Assembly (NCBI GenBank): GCA_013423325.1
Contig: BLJB01000115.1
Coordinates: 1-64,000 of the forward strand
From: Usnea hakonensis
Taxonomy: Eukaryota; Ascomycota; Lecanoromycetes; Lecanorales; Parmeliaceae
DNA: 64,000 nucleotides
Direction of reading: 5' to 3'
Shown: positions 32,342 to 42,032 of the stretch, in pieces
Layout of the letters: every line of letters begins with the position of its first letter
How positions within the stretch are numbered: the first letter of the stretch is position 1
Program-made: the position numbers and the translations under genes
The notes under the pieces: generated by a model
The model's input: only the letters and a program-made list of their open reading frames with translations
Told to the model about the DNA's origin: nothing
Database searches by the model: none

Positions 32342-33411
32342 GAAGTTCACCTGGGTGGAAAAATGCATTTATGGCTCAGGTGCAATTAGGAGATCTATCA
32401 TTGGGCGATTGCAACACCGCATTGAATGCATTGTTATCGTCTGCTGTCAAAATATCAAGTTCCGTCACCATCGGTCACCTCGTGCTGCCATGTACTACGA
32501 AAGAGCATCGTCCCAACAAACCGTAACTCACGGTGGTAATGCTCTCCCAATCAAAATTGTTCTCCTTGCTTTTCTGGCCGCAACAGCTGAAGCACGCGTA
32601 AGGCTGTAAATCCTCAAGATCATTTAGCGGATGAGCTTTGTTGAGTGCCCCACCCTTGCAATAGAATATCCACATCCTCTCCTTCTAAGCCTTTGCCTTG
32701 TGGCACGTGCTAGAAAGTGTATAAAGATTAAATCCACCATGAAATTCTTGTGTGGCTGCCTGAAACGAACGAATGCATATAGTCCTGATGTCGGTACTTG
32801 AAACACGACAAAATGCGACACCAAAGAGGTGCTGTTTCCAATGTTCAGTACACAGACGATCAGCGAGCGAAAAATGCGCCTCTCCCTGCAATAGTCTACT
32901 GCTTGATATTGTCGACATACTCATGCGGATGATCAGTGGAATATGCAAGACTCTAAACATCATCAGGACGTATCGATGCCAAACCCCATAGTCGTTGGGC
33001 ATGCAAATTGAACCTCAGCCAGTATCAGACCCAGCATGAACAACTCCTAGGGCCGATCCGATAACTATGGGACATCCTACGCCGCACATACGCGCCGGCT
33101 CAAATCCACCAGACCCTTCTGCATGAGGCATTGCCTCGAAGGATTTCTGTTCGGCGGACATTGCCCAATTCCTACCTACTACGCTCGACTGTGCAAGAAT
33201 AGGCACTGCTACTTCTCATCCCATTCCCCCTGTTCTAATTCTCTTTCTATCAGACTTTAGTCTATGATACCTGAAGCATGGACCGACACTGTTCGACCTT
33301 GGAGCTCGTCAGATACGACGAGACTGCTAGAGCGCCGGAACGAGACTACAATGCAACCGCTTTTGAGCTTGATGTAGCCGCCTTTTCCTCTCGAACCAAA
33401 AAACGGTCCAG
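32342..33411. other. Degenerate sequence between clusters 2 and 3
   Basis: Only short frames on both strands (the longest 105 codons, minus, 32685-33002), with no domain. Probably decayed accessory DNA. Confidence 0.45.
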
Positions 33412-33687
33412 GATTATAACTCGATCCAACAGTCGGATATTGCTCTTTTCGGTGTGGATAATACTATCTAGATCGACCACACACAGCCCATAGTTCTACA
33501 TACATCTTTTGATGCATTGCCACCGAACAACGCGTTTAATTTCTCACGGCTTGCTAGTACGAGGATGGTTGGCTCTACTTATACTTATCTATACCACCAG
33601 ATAAATGGCACGACGTTTGCTGAGGAGCAGTGGGACTCTGTAGAGGGAGCCTGGACTGCCACAGATTACATAAAAATATCGTATTGA
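33412..33687 (+). pseudogene. Relic of an unidentified protein-coding gene
   Basis: A frame with protein-like composition runs to the TGA at 33685-33687 and contains HTSFDALPPNNAFNF, GSTYTYLYHQINGTTFAEEQ and EGAWTATDY. It has an internal TAG at 33469-33471 and no intact 5' end; upstream sequence in the same frame holds more stops. The Tyr/Thr/Trp-rich pattern resembles beta-propeller lectin-like repeats, but I cannot assign a family. Confidence 0.35.
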
Positions 33688-33888
33688 GATGTTTTATCAG
33701 GTTTCGAGCCCGTGGAGAAAGAAGATTCAGTCCTTGCACTTAATAAGAGACAAGACATGAGGATGAGCGATGGAGGTTGCACAGATAGGGATATGTTGAA
33801 AGGCGCAAATAGTGCAAATACTTACTGAATTTGATAGAGTCATTGGGGGCCCTACATGTCTTCTGTATTTTATTTGAATCTATTTAGC

Positions 33889-34260
33889 TGCCGCTTTGGT
33901 GGGAGGCCGTCTTAATGGTACACCAAAGCGGGGCCGCTTGGTAGTGACCGCTTTGGTATTAGCGTTGGCCGCTTGGTGGTGACCGCTTGGTGGTAGCCGC
34001 TTGGTGGTGTACCAAGCGGGGCCGCTTGGTGGTGACCGCTTGGTGAGTGACCGCTTGGTGGTAGCCGCTTTAGTATTAGCTGACCGCTTGGTGGTGACCG
34101 CTTGGTGGTAACCGCTTGGTGGTGTACCAAGCGGGGCCGCTTGGTGGTGACCGCTTGGTGAGTGACCGCTTGGTGGTGACCGCTTTGGTATTAGCGTTGG
34201 CCGCTTGGTGGTACAGCAAAGCGGGGCCGCTTGGTGGTGGCCGCTTGGTGGGAGGCCGCG
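33889..34260 (+). repeat. 14-bp minisatellite, cluster 3
   Basis: Longest homogeneous array of the family (372 bp): CCGCTTGGTGGTGA units with ACCAAGCGG-GG-CCGCTTGGT palindromes at about 34011-34030 and 34126-34145, and a third, AAAGCGG variant near 34218. A segment spanning a palindrome and the following units is itself repeated, showing higher-order duplication. Confidence 0.9.
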
Positions 34261-35263
34261 GTAGCGGTAGGACAACAAATTGCGCTACTACCGAATCTAC
34301 CTATTATCAGTCATGAACATTATCTCCGTGATCAATAGATACATGATTCGAGCAAGTCAACACAGGATTCGAGCAAATCTACATTCCGTTCAACCTAAAA
34401 ATCCGCACCTACACGCCATCCTTTCCATTGTCGATCCCCAAAATCATTACCCTCAACCGATCAGCTGCCCGTTATAATGAGAAGGTAAAGAGAAAAACCA
34501 GGAGGATGTGGGATGCTATCTGGTTCTAATCACTTACACACGACAACGTCAGGGTTTCAAGTGTCGAGCTTAGCATTTAAAGAAAGTCATTGTGCTCACT
34601 CGTGAATACGGAAGAAGCTATTATGGAACCACGGACGGCGTCCTTCATCACGTATATCCTGCTCAAGATGATATGTGGGCGTAGCGATGTCGTCCTTGCC
34701 TTTCTTTCTTTTTTAGTGCGTTCACTGCTCATGAAGCCAGGGCCCTTCTTTCAATCCAAGAGGGCTAAGCGTATATGATTGCGCAATGGATGGAAAGTTT
34801 TGCGCAGGCTCTACATAGATTCCACAGATATCTGATATGCCATAAAAGTTTCACTTGAAAAACAGTCCCTTTTTTCAACTCGCAAAACTTTAATGACAAC
34901 CACCATTATAAAAAATTTACAAGTATGAATGTCATTACTCTTAAGAAGACCTAAAATCTTTTGACCAAGCTTTTCATCCAAAAATGTTATTCTCAAAAAC
35001 CCAAATTCATCGTTAAGAAATTTTCAATGTGCCGCCAAGATATTTTACCCTACCTAAGGTAAAGCAAAGAAGGCAAACAAGCATTAAGGTAATAATGAGC
35101 TTAGCGATGAAGCCCGTGAAACAGGTACATGTCACCAATCCATAGGATACTCATATCTTCCAAGGAGCCGTTACGGCAATTGAAGCATAACGTAGCTGGC
35201 AGACGGCGCCTACTTCATGCTTTTGTCCTTCCCACACGTAAAGCCCCACGCGGACCCATTGCA
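34261..35263. other. Intergenic region downstream of cluster 3
   Basis: AT-richer spacer with no supportable gene, ending at the 3' side of the surface-protein gene on the minus strand. Confidence 0.45.
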
Positions 35264-36118
35264 TCAATTTAGAACTCCGATCTCCTGCGTAGTATCGCGC
35301 CTGTTATTTGGCATCTCTACCGGTAGGCTTCCCCTTTCCTGCCGTTCATGATCCGGCAGTAACTCGACATCATCTACAACCCCAGCTGTCCTCTTTTCAC
35401 TCTCTGTTCTTTTGCTGTTGCTCCGATTTCTCAGGCGTCTGAGAAAGGATAGAGCGACTGTCAACCCAGCTAGCAAAGGTAATCCTACACCAAGACCGGC
35501 GCCGAGACCTGTCTTTGTCGCATCGCTAGCGCTGGTTGTACTCTTTTGGTCGGGAGTCTCTGCGTCCGTGGTTTCCCTAGCTGCCGCTGATGGGAAGGAT
35601 TTGGCAGGTTCGGTATCAATAGCATTAGATGGTGCTGTGCTCGTACTCGTTTGCATTTCCACAGGCGCAATCGTAAAACCGGCCTCGAATCCGGTGCCCC
35701 CCATGACAGCGTCAGCAGTTTTTAAAATAAACAACTCGACGCCCCCATCATCGCAACAGCTAGTAATGTTCCCACCCGTGGAACAACACCAGTAATCGTC
35801 ATTGCAGCGATAAAGCGTATGGAATCCATGGGCGATCCCGGGTGATGGTTGACATTGATGGAAGCAGCTGGGGGAAGCCCAGGTCTTGTCGGTGCAGCTA
35901 CCAGTGTTGATGGAGGTGTCCCATTTAGAGAAACAAAGACCGTTTGTGAGGCAAGTTTCACCAATTGAGCAGCATGGAGAGACTGGTGCGCTGGCGTTAC
36001 ATACGATGTCGCTGGGTTCGCTAGTTTGGTCTGGGTAGTAGCATTGGGCTTGGATGCGCCGCCATAGCAGGGGGCTGAACACGATTGAAAGGGCTTTCCC
36101 CGCTGATAACAACATCAT
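35264..36118 (-). CDS. Cys-rich single-pass surface protein
   Basis: Intronless 284-aa frame laid out like fungal cell-surface sensors. It has an N-terminal signal sequence (about 1-25, ending near RIQAQC) and a Cys-rich ectodomain with CYYPDQ, CCSIGETCL, YRCNDDYWCCS and ITSCCDDGG. A Ser/Thr-rich linker follows (STSTAPSNAID, TTSASDATK). One membrane helix comes next (GLGAGLGVGLPLLAGLTVAL, about residues 205-228), then a basic stop-transfer RRLRNRSNSKR and an acidic cytoplasmic tail. This group is common in Pezizomycotina genomes and is often annotated only as a membrane protein; a role in wall sensing is inferred from architecture. It stands between minisatellite clusters 3 and 4 and is the only intact gene of that segment. 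Two adjacent ATG codons start the frame; the first is used. Confidence 0.75.
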   Translation of the reverse strand: MMLLSAGKALSIVFSPLLWRRIQAQCYYPDQTSEPSDIVCNASAPVSPCCSIGETCLTNGLCFSKWDTSINTGSCTDKTWASPSCFHQCQPSPGIAHGFHTLYRCNDDYWCCSTGGNITSCCDDGGVELFILKTADAVMGGTGFEAGFTIAPVEMQTSTSTAPSNAIDTEPAKSFPSAAARETTDAETPDQKSTTSASDATKTGLGAGLGVGLPLLAGLTVALSFLRRLRNRSNSKRTESEKRTAGVVDDVELLPDHERQERGSLPVEMPNNRRDTTQEIGVLN

Positions 36119-37154
36119 TCAGAGAAATCTAGTCAGGCTTCAACTTTGAGGGTTCTGGTGCAGATAAAATAGGGGGAAAGATGACGGGTATGCCGCATGT
36201 TTTTATAATGTGGTTGCTTGCTGTAGCCCTTATTTTTTGAATGCAACTCCTGAACAATTATGTGTATGCATGCAATCCTGCACTCCTGAATTTTTGGCGC
36301 CGCACACTCAGCCTATAGATAAGTAGTGAGGTGGCCTATGAAATAATAGCGAGTGTATTTACTAGAAAATAGAATGCGGCACATTGTGGCGGGTTTTATC
36401 CCCTTGCATGCGATGCCTTGTGATTATAAAACGGCAGTGCATATATCGAGTTTCACACTCGTTACAGGTTTCAGAAAGAACACAGTAGCAGACGCGCAGG
36501 TTACATGCCACGTCTCCGAGGGGCTGGATTTGTATGATTTATATGCAGAGAAAGCTGAAGAGAGGGAAACAATTCTAGTTATCCTTGATATGGTGGTCTG
36601 TCAGAGTAGATAATCGTAAGCACGGCGATCCTCTTTGAATATTCTCGATGTACTGAGTCCTACTGACAGCTTTCTACGAATCAACTAGCTCCTTTAGGCA
36701 GAGTGAAGGGGAAGAAAAGGGGGAAACTCACTTAAGAGATATGGATATCTAGGCCTTCTCTCGTCGAGTCCCGCAAACGAGAACTGGATAGGAAAGAAAC
36801 GCGTTCTATTTGCATAATGATAACGAAAAGAGGCTGTGTTCAATGTCGAGAATCTAATACGTAGGGGAAGTAACCAATAGAAATATAGCTTCGATGAGAC
36901 AAACTCCGCCCAAGCACTACGATGGGCGGTATCTACTTCAATGGCTAGACTATACTTTGATATAGATAGAGTCTTAATGTAGTTAGCGAACTTCACCTTA
37001 GTATATATCCAGTCTGAGAGAGAATTCGGCCTTGGGAGAACATGACTTTATCTTACCTTGTCCCGCCTTCTTCTACGTTGACAAGAAGACTGTCTTAACC
37101 TGTCTTTTGGAGAATCCGACCAAGGCAGGCTTGGTCGGCGGACTTATGCGCACT
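36119..37154. other. Intergenic region upstream of the surface-protein gene
   Basis: Likely promoter of the minus-strand gene at its left end. The rest shows no credible frame: 36353-36613 (+) and 36694-36996 (-) both begin from GTG and lack domains. Confidence 0.45.
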
Positions 37155-37692
37155 CCGTCTTGGTGAGCGCACTCCACTTTAGTGGGCGGACTCCGCCTTG
37201 GTGAGTAGACTACGCTCTGGTTCGCACCAAGGCGGAGTTGCGTTTACACCAAGGCGGCATTATAAAGCTCACTGAAGCGGACTCCGCTTTGGTGGGTACA
37301 CGCAAAGCGGAGTGCGCTTTGGTGGAAGGCCGCTTGGTGGTATACCAAGCGGGGCCGCTTGGTGAGGCCGCTTTGGGATTAGCGTTAGCCGCTTGGTGGT
37401 GACCGCTTGATGGTACACCAAGCGGGGCCGCTTGGTGAGGCCGCTTTGGGATTAGCGTTAGCCGCTTGGTGAGGCTACTTTGGGATTAGCGGTGACCGCT
37501 TGGTGGTACACCAAGCGGGGCCGCTTGGTGAGGCCGCTTTGGGATTAGCGGTGACCGCTTGGTGGTGACCGCTTGGTGGTACACCAAAGCGGGGCTGGTG
37601 GCCGCTTGGTGGGAGGCCGTCTTGGTAAAGTAGTATACCAAAGCGGGCCCTAAAGCGGACTGCGCTTTCAAAGCGCACTCTGCCTTGGTGTG
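37155..37692 (+). repeat. 14-bp minisatellite, cluster 4 with diverged flank
   Basis: The left part (37155-37325) consists of diverged units around GCGGACTCCGCYTTGGTG. The right part (37325-37692) is the standard family, with CCGCTTGGTGGTGA, TTTGGGATTAGCG spacers and ACCAAGCGG-GG-CCGCTTGGT palindromes. The gradient from diverged to homogeneous units suggests ongoing expansion at one end. Confidence 0.88.
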
Positions 37693-39114
37693 AAGTATCT
37701 CTCCTTTACGTTCAGCTAGAGATACTCTTCTATGTTCAATGTCAATCCTCAAGAACATCATGACAACCCTGCATTCCATGTTTACCTTCTCCACGCTCCT
37801 TGCGAAACATCATTCATGTCATTGTCTTTCTTTCTCGATAGTAATACATGTGCTGTCCAGCTTTCAACACGGCAGCGGTGAAAAGTGATGAGCGACGAGT
37901 CAAGGGTGATTATCATTTCAGACGTGAGCACTTTCGCTGCCCCATCTCTAACAAAGATCCTGACCTCACGAACCTGAGAACACAGTAGAATTCGTAAGAA
38001 CTAAAATTAGTGAATTCAGCGAATGACGAGACCTGCTCCACTGAATGCAGTCTTTCCATTACTACCGCCAGTCCATGCGCTCCCTTTCTGTCTCATCTGC
38101 TCTTCTTGCTCCCCGGATTGACCCGAGAAACTTTGAAAGCCAGTAAGCTGACGTCTAGTATCCATGCTGCGAATCTCATCACGTTAGGCTTATCTAAAAG
38201 ACGTGCAAATCTCACAGGACAGAATGGCCTGCATTGGCATGGATTGACATGGTAGTATACCGTGGTTGTGCGCAATCTATGAAAATCAAGCAGGAAAACT
38301 AGTCTGCTGTGTACAAAGCCGGTAGGAATGCCGCAACTATGCTCAAGTTTCTTCTACAGGAGACTTGGATCAATGCCCTACACTTAACGTCTGAAGAAAA
38401 GAAAAAGGAAGCCGAAGAGGCTCGACGCGAGCTCTACAGAAGGAAAGGAGACCATCTGACCTTATTGGCAGCGAAGGCAAAATTTTTGGCATGGCAGGCT
38501 GTCGGAGGATATGGATCTAACAGAAGCAAGGCTTGCGATCCAATGGCAAGTGATCAACACCAGAGTCTCTCGAGAAGCAGCGAGGCACTCCTTTTATCTA
38601 GCATACAGTACTGTAACCCGATATTCGAGCAACTAGCGACAAGCTTCCAGCAGCAAAGAGGGATTTACAAAATGTCCGCTAAGATCAGCAGCTTGTCTTT
38701 CAAGAATGTCAGCCACTGGGTTCATGCAGCTACACTAAGACTACATGTCTGAGGGTGTTTGGGCATAGCGCACTGATAGACTGTGCAAGGACAAAGGAGC
38801 ACAAACAGCAAGCGCGGGTAGTGACAGCTAGACCGCCACATGGGTATTGAGGACATAAAGGTCCCCATAACACGAGACGGCTGCAAACCTGGGTTCATTC
38901 TTCAGTATGCATGGATTTATTCCATGCAAGGGATATTTTTGGCATTTGCATTATCAAAAGAATTCTAGAAAGAAAGGACGCGGATGGCTACCAGAAGTGT
39001 CCAGAGACGTTGACAAACTTCAATCTTCCAGATTTTGTTTCCATGCGACCAGATATAAATCCTCTCATTTCCCAGCAATAGAACAGTATTCAGATCCCAC
39101 AAACCACCACGAAC
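37693..39114. other. Accessory spacer after cluster 4
   Basis: Contains one weak candidate gene (38339-38752). Otherwise only short frames. The right end is the leader and promoter of the acidic-protein gene. Confidence 0.4.
38339..38752 (+). CDS. Hypothetical protein, weak candidate
   Basis: Open frame of 137 aa from ATG 38339; an extension to GTG 38309 is not used. It holds a charged helical stretch (SEEKKKEAEEARRELYRRKG) and no recognised domain. It may be a remnant of a longer coiled-coil protein, since the relic at 30889-31821 has a similarly Lys/Glu/Arg-rich helix. It could equally be a chance frame. Confidence 0.25.
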   Translation: MLKFLLQETWINALHLTSEEKKKEAEEARRELYRRKGDHLTLLAAKAKFLAWQAVGGYGSNRSKACDPMASDQHQSLSRSSEALLLSSIQYCNPIFEQLATSFQQQRGIYKMSAKISSLSFKNVSHWVHAATLRLHV

Positions 39115-41580
39115 ATGGCATTTACAAAAGAAATGAAATTCACAGAGCAGCAGTCTAACAACCACAACCCTACAACGCCTCCCACTCCCATGACAAGCAT
39201 AAGTCCAAGTGTTGATACTGCTGAGGAAAACCAAACTCAAGCGAAAAATGGAGTGGAAATTCTGACTTCTACGACGCATGCTACTGGCACGAAAGACCAC
39301 CATTGCGGGCAGACTCAAGGCAGTCCCGATCATGTTGAAGCTGATACCACAGCGATGGCCATACCAATTGGTGGCATAAATCCACAACAGCGACCTCCTA
39401 TGAAAGCCGTCATAGTAGAGCCCCTCCAATGGATTATTACGACGCTAAAAAATTACGGGCTTCATGATGGTCATGACGAAGGACTATCTGATTCTGATTC
39501 TGGTTCTGGTTCTGGTTCCAGTGATGCTGGTGATGAAGAGCAACCCGAATCTGACTCCGGTGATGATGACGATGATGATGAAGGACAATCTGATTCCGGT
39601 GATGCTGATGGTGATGGTGATGGAGAATCTGGTTCTGATTCTGGGGATGCTGATGATGAAAAGCAATCTGGTTCTGATTCTGGTGATGGCGACGATGAAG
39701 ATGAAGAACAGTCCGACTCTGACTCCGATGATGATGACGAGGAAGAAGAAAACGAGGAGGAGGCAGAGGAAGAGGAAGATGATATGGATGTTGACGACGA
39801 ACCAAATGCCAACCCACCAGGCGTTAACACTGACGATGGAGGAAACAACAGCTTAAGTACACCTAGATCCATTGAAATTGATCACAGAGACTCAGAGCGC
39901 AGTGACCCAGGAACACCCGACTTGACCTCTGGCTCTAGCGAAGACGACAACGATGGGCCAAACATTAGAGGCCCAGTGACCGCTACTTCACCTGGTCTTG
40001 AAAATGGTGACAGAAATGAGGTGGAAATTGCGGATGGACCGTCGGTACTGAGGACCATTCGGCAGAGGACTGATTTGAGGATGCAGGAATTGAGACCGGC
40101 GAGGACACCCACCTCCAATGCGTCTGACGGAGGCATTTTGAATAGCGGTCAAACTCAAAGGGCCACCCCAATGGGTCCTGAGAAAGCTGCTGAAGGGAAA
40201 GATGGTGCAGTGTCTTCTAATGTCGCTTCCGGAGAAAATGCTCCATCTTCCAGGCAAGAATACGAAGACATGAAGAGTTATTCCGAAGAAGACGCTCCAG
40301 CTTCCAGCCAAGAAGACGAAGATATGAAGAGTGATTTCGAAGAGAACGAAGTCTCAGGAACATTAAGGCTACGAGGAGGCGCAGGCGAACCTGACATGGA
40401 AACCTATCTTGATGAAGAGGAGATCGAGCTGACGGGCTCGGGGAGCCATTTGCTAAGGTCAGGATCACAACGCAATGAGGATGTTGAAAATTCAGTCGAT
40501 GAGCAGGGAGAGGCCCAAGGCCCAGCAGTCCCTCCAGACCAAGACTCTGCAGAAACCGCAAACCAACCTGGTGCGATGATCTCTCATGGCCAAGACGATG
40601 CCAACCTGGATGCTCTGGAGGTGCCAGAAACGCCGCCAAGGGGACGACATGGTGGAAATCCCAATAGTCCTGATCGTGATGAGGGAAGGACCGTATCCAG
40701 CCCAGAACTCCCCACGTCTCGCTACCCTCTGTATCAGAGATCAGAAGAGGATAGCGAAGACCCCGTAGCCCCATTAGAGCAAGACGTCGACGACGATACA
40801 AGCCAACCTGACTGGGACGCTGATTACACTGAAGCAGACCCCTTCCGATTTTCCGACGAGATCCCCGAAACCCCTCCACGATCAGCACAACGGCTCGGTG
40901 ATGACCCCGCCGACTTCGACCTCGACGAGGGAGAGGAAGTACCCAGCACAGAAGACCGCGTGGCTCTCCTCACTGGATATCGTAGACCGGAAGCGGGATA
41001 TGGTAGACTGGAAGCGGATGACGAAGAGGACCAGGCAGACGAATACCAAGGCGGAGAAAGCTCCATCGAACACCAGCAGAGCAAAGGGAAATCAACTGAC
41101 TTCAGCCAGCAGAGCAAGGGGAAATGGAGAGCCTTCAGCCCGAACGAACCCTCCAGCTCTGACGACCCAATTAGAAACCCAGACCGCAAAGACGACAAGA
41201 CCATCCATCTCCGATTCCAATACCTAGTCGCACGCTCCAAACGCGCAAAAGCCAGCATGTGCCTTTGGATTCCCGCCGACATTGCATACCCAGATTTCAC
41301 ACAAACAATACTAAACGCTCTCCAACAGCACGATGGGATCCCAAATCCCTACCCAGCTCACCCTGACGCCGTGATCGCCCGTCTCTTACTGTTCATTGCT
41401 GGGAGCAGACCTATTAAGCTAACGAGTGAGAACTTGCAGGAGAAGTTGGCGGTCGTGGATCAGAGGAGTGTGTATGATTATGTCAAGGTGGAATTTGTAC
41501 CGGAGACGAATGGCGAAGTGCGAAGAAGGAAGGGGAGTGGGAAAATCAATGGGAGATGTGGGAAGGTTGGTGGGCTCTAG
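39115..41580 (+). CDS. Highly acidic disordered protein with C-terminal domain
   Basis: Intronless 821-aa frame. Residues about 120-230 are an almost continuous Asp/Glu/Ser/Gly tract made of short SDSG, DDDDDEG and EEEEN repeats. The middle is Pro/Glu/Asp-rich, with two related segments (SSRQEYEDMKSYSEED and SSQEDEDMKSDFEEN) and an LRLRGG motif near residue 420. From about residue 700 (KTIHLRFQYLVARSKRAKAS) to the end the sequence looks folded, then ends in a short basic tail (RRRKGSGK). I know no family for this domain. Acidic tracts of this type occur in histone-binding and nucleolar proteins, so a nuclear role is possible. The C-terminal third keeps normal codon use and no stops, which supports a real gene. 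Confidence 0.62.
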   Translation: MAFTKEMKFTEQQSNNHNPTTPPTPMTSISPSVDTAEENQTQAKNGVEILTSTTHATGTKDHHCGQTQGSPDHVEADTTAMAIPIGGINPQQRPPMKAVIVEPLQWIITTLKNYGLHDGHDEGLSDSDSGSGSGSSDAGDEEQPESDSGDDDDDDEGQSDSGDADGDGDGESGSDSGDADDEKQSGSDSGDGDDEDEEQSDSDSDDDDEEEENEEEAEEEEDDMDVDDEPNANPPGVNTDDGGNNSLSTPRSIEIDHRDSERSDPGTPDLTSGSSEDDNDGPNIRGPVTATSPGLENGDRNEVEIADGPSVLRTIRQRTDLRMQELRPARTPTSNASDGGILNSGQTQRATPMGPEKAAEGKDGAVSSNVASGENAPSSRQEYEDMKSYSEEDAPASSQEDEDMKSDFEENEVSGTLRLRGGAGEPDMETYLDEEEIELTGSGSHLLRSGSQRNEDVENSVDEQGEAQGPAVPPDQDSAETANQPGAMISHGQDDANLDALEVPETPPRGRHGGNPNSPDRDEGRTVSSPELPTSRYPLYQRSEEDSEDPVAPLEQDVDDDTSQPDWDADYTEADPFRFSDEIPETPPRSAQRLGDDPADFDLDEGEEVPSTEDRVALLTGYRRPEAGYGRLEADDEEDQADEYQGGESSIEHQQSKGKSTDFSQQSKGKWRAFSPNEPSSSDDPIRNPDRKDDKTIHLRFQYLVARSKRAKASMCLWIPADIAYPDFTQTILNALQQHDGIPNPYPAHPDAVIARLLLFIAGSRPIKLTSENLQEKLAVVDQRSVYDYVKVEFVPETNGEVRRRKGSGKINGRCGKVGGL

Positions 41581-42032
41581 TGTGGTTAGGAATGGGGAGG
41601 AAGGTTGGAGACAAAACTTCAGAGAGATATTTGAAGGTTTGTTGGAGATTCTGCAAGGCTGTGAGGACGGTGGAGATCTGATGCGTGGCGGAGTTTGGAC
41701 ATTTGTTTTGACTTTTTTTTTATGCAATTCTCTGCTCTTATCGATTTAGACTGAGTTCGGGAATCTGTTACTCATTAGCAATGAAGCACTTTTACAATCC
41801 AAGGTTTTTTGTTGATCCCTGAGGTTGAAGCTCGCGTTATTGGAGATCTCCTCTGACAATGCGTCTGTGTTCTCAAGTGTAAGACACATAGACGAGAAGA
41901 AAGAACGAAAGTTTGATCAAGGCTAGACAGCCGAGGGTGATTGGTGCAAGCAAATTCACGAGACGGGATGAGCAAAAAGGTTCACTGCTTAGCAGAATAT
42001 AAAGTCGAAGACCTCGCGAGAGAAAGGCGCCA
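41581..42032. other. Intergenic region between convergent genes
   Basis: Shared 3' region of the acidic-protein gene (+) and the permease (-), with a T run near 41709-41719. No gene is seen. Confidence 0.5.

Noticed and set aside
39437..39872. Several overlapping frames rich in His, Met or Ser opposite or within the acidic tract
   Set aside because: Shadows of the Asp/Ser/Gly repeats of the 39115-41580 gene.
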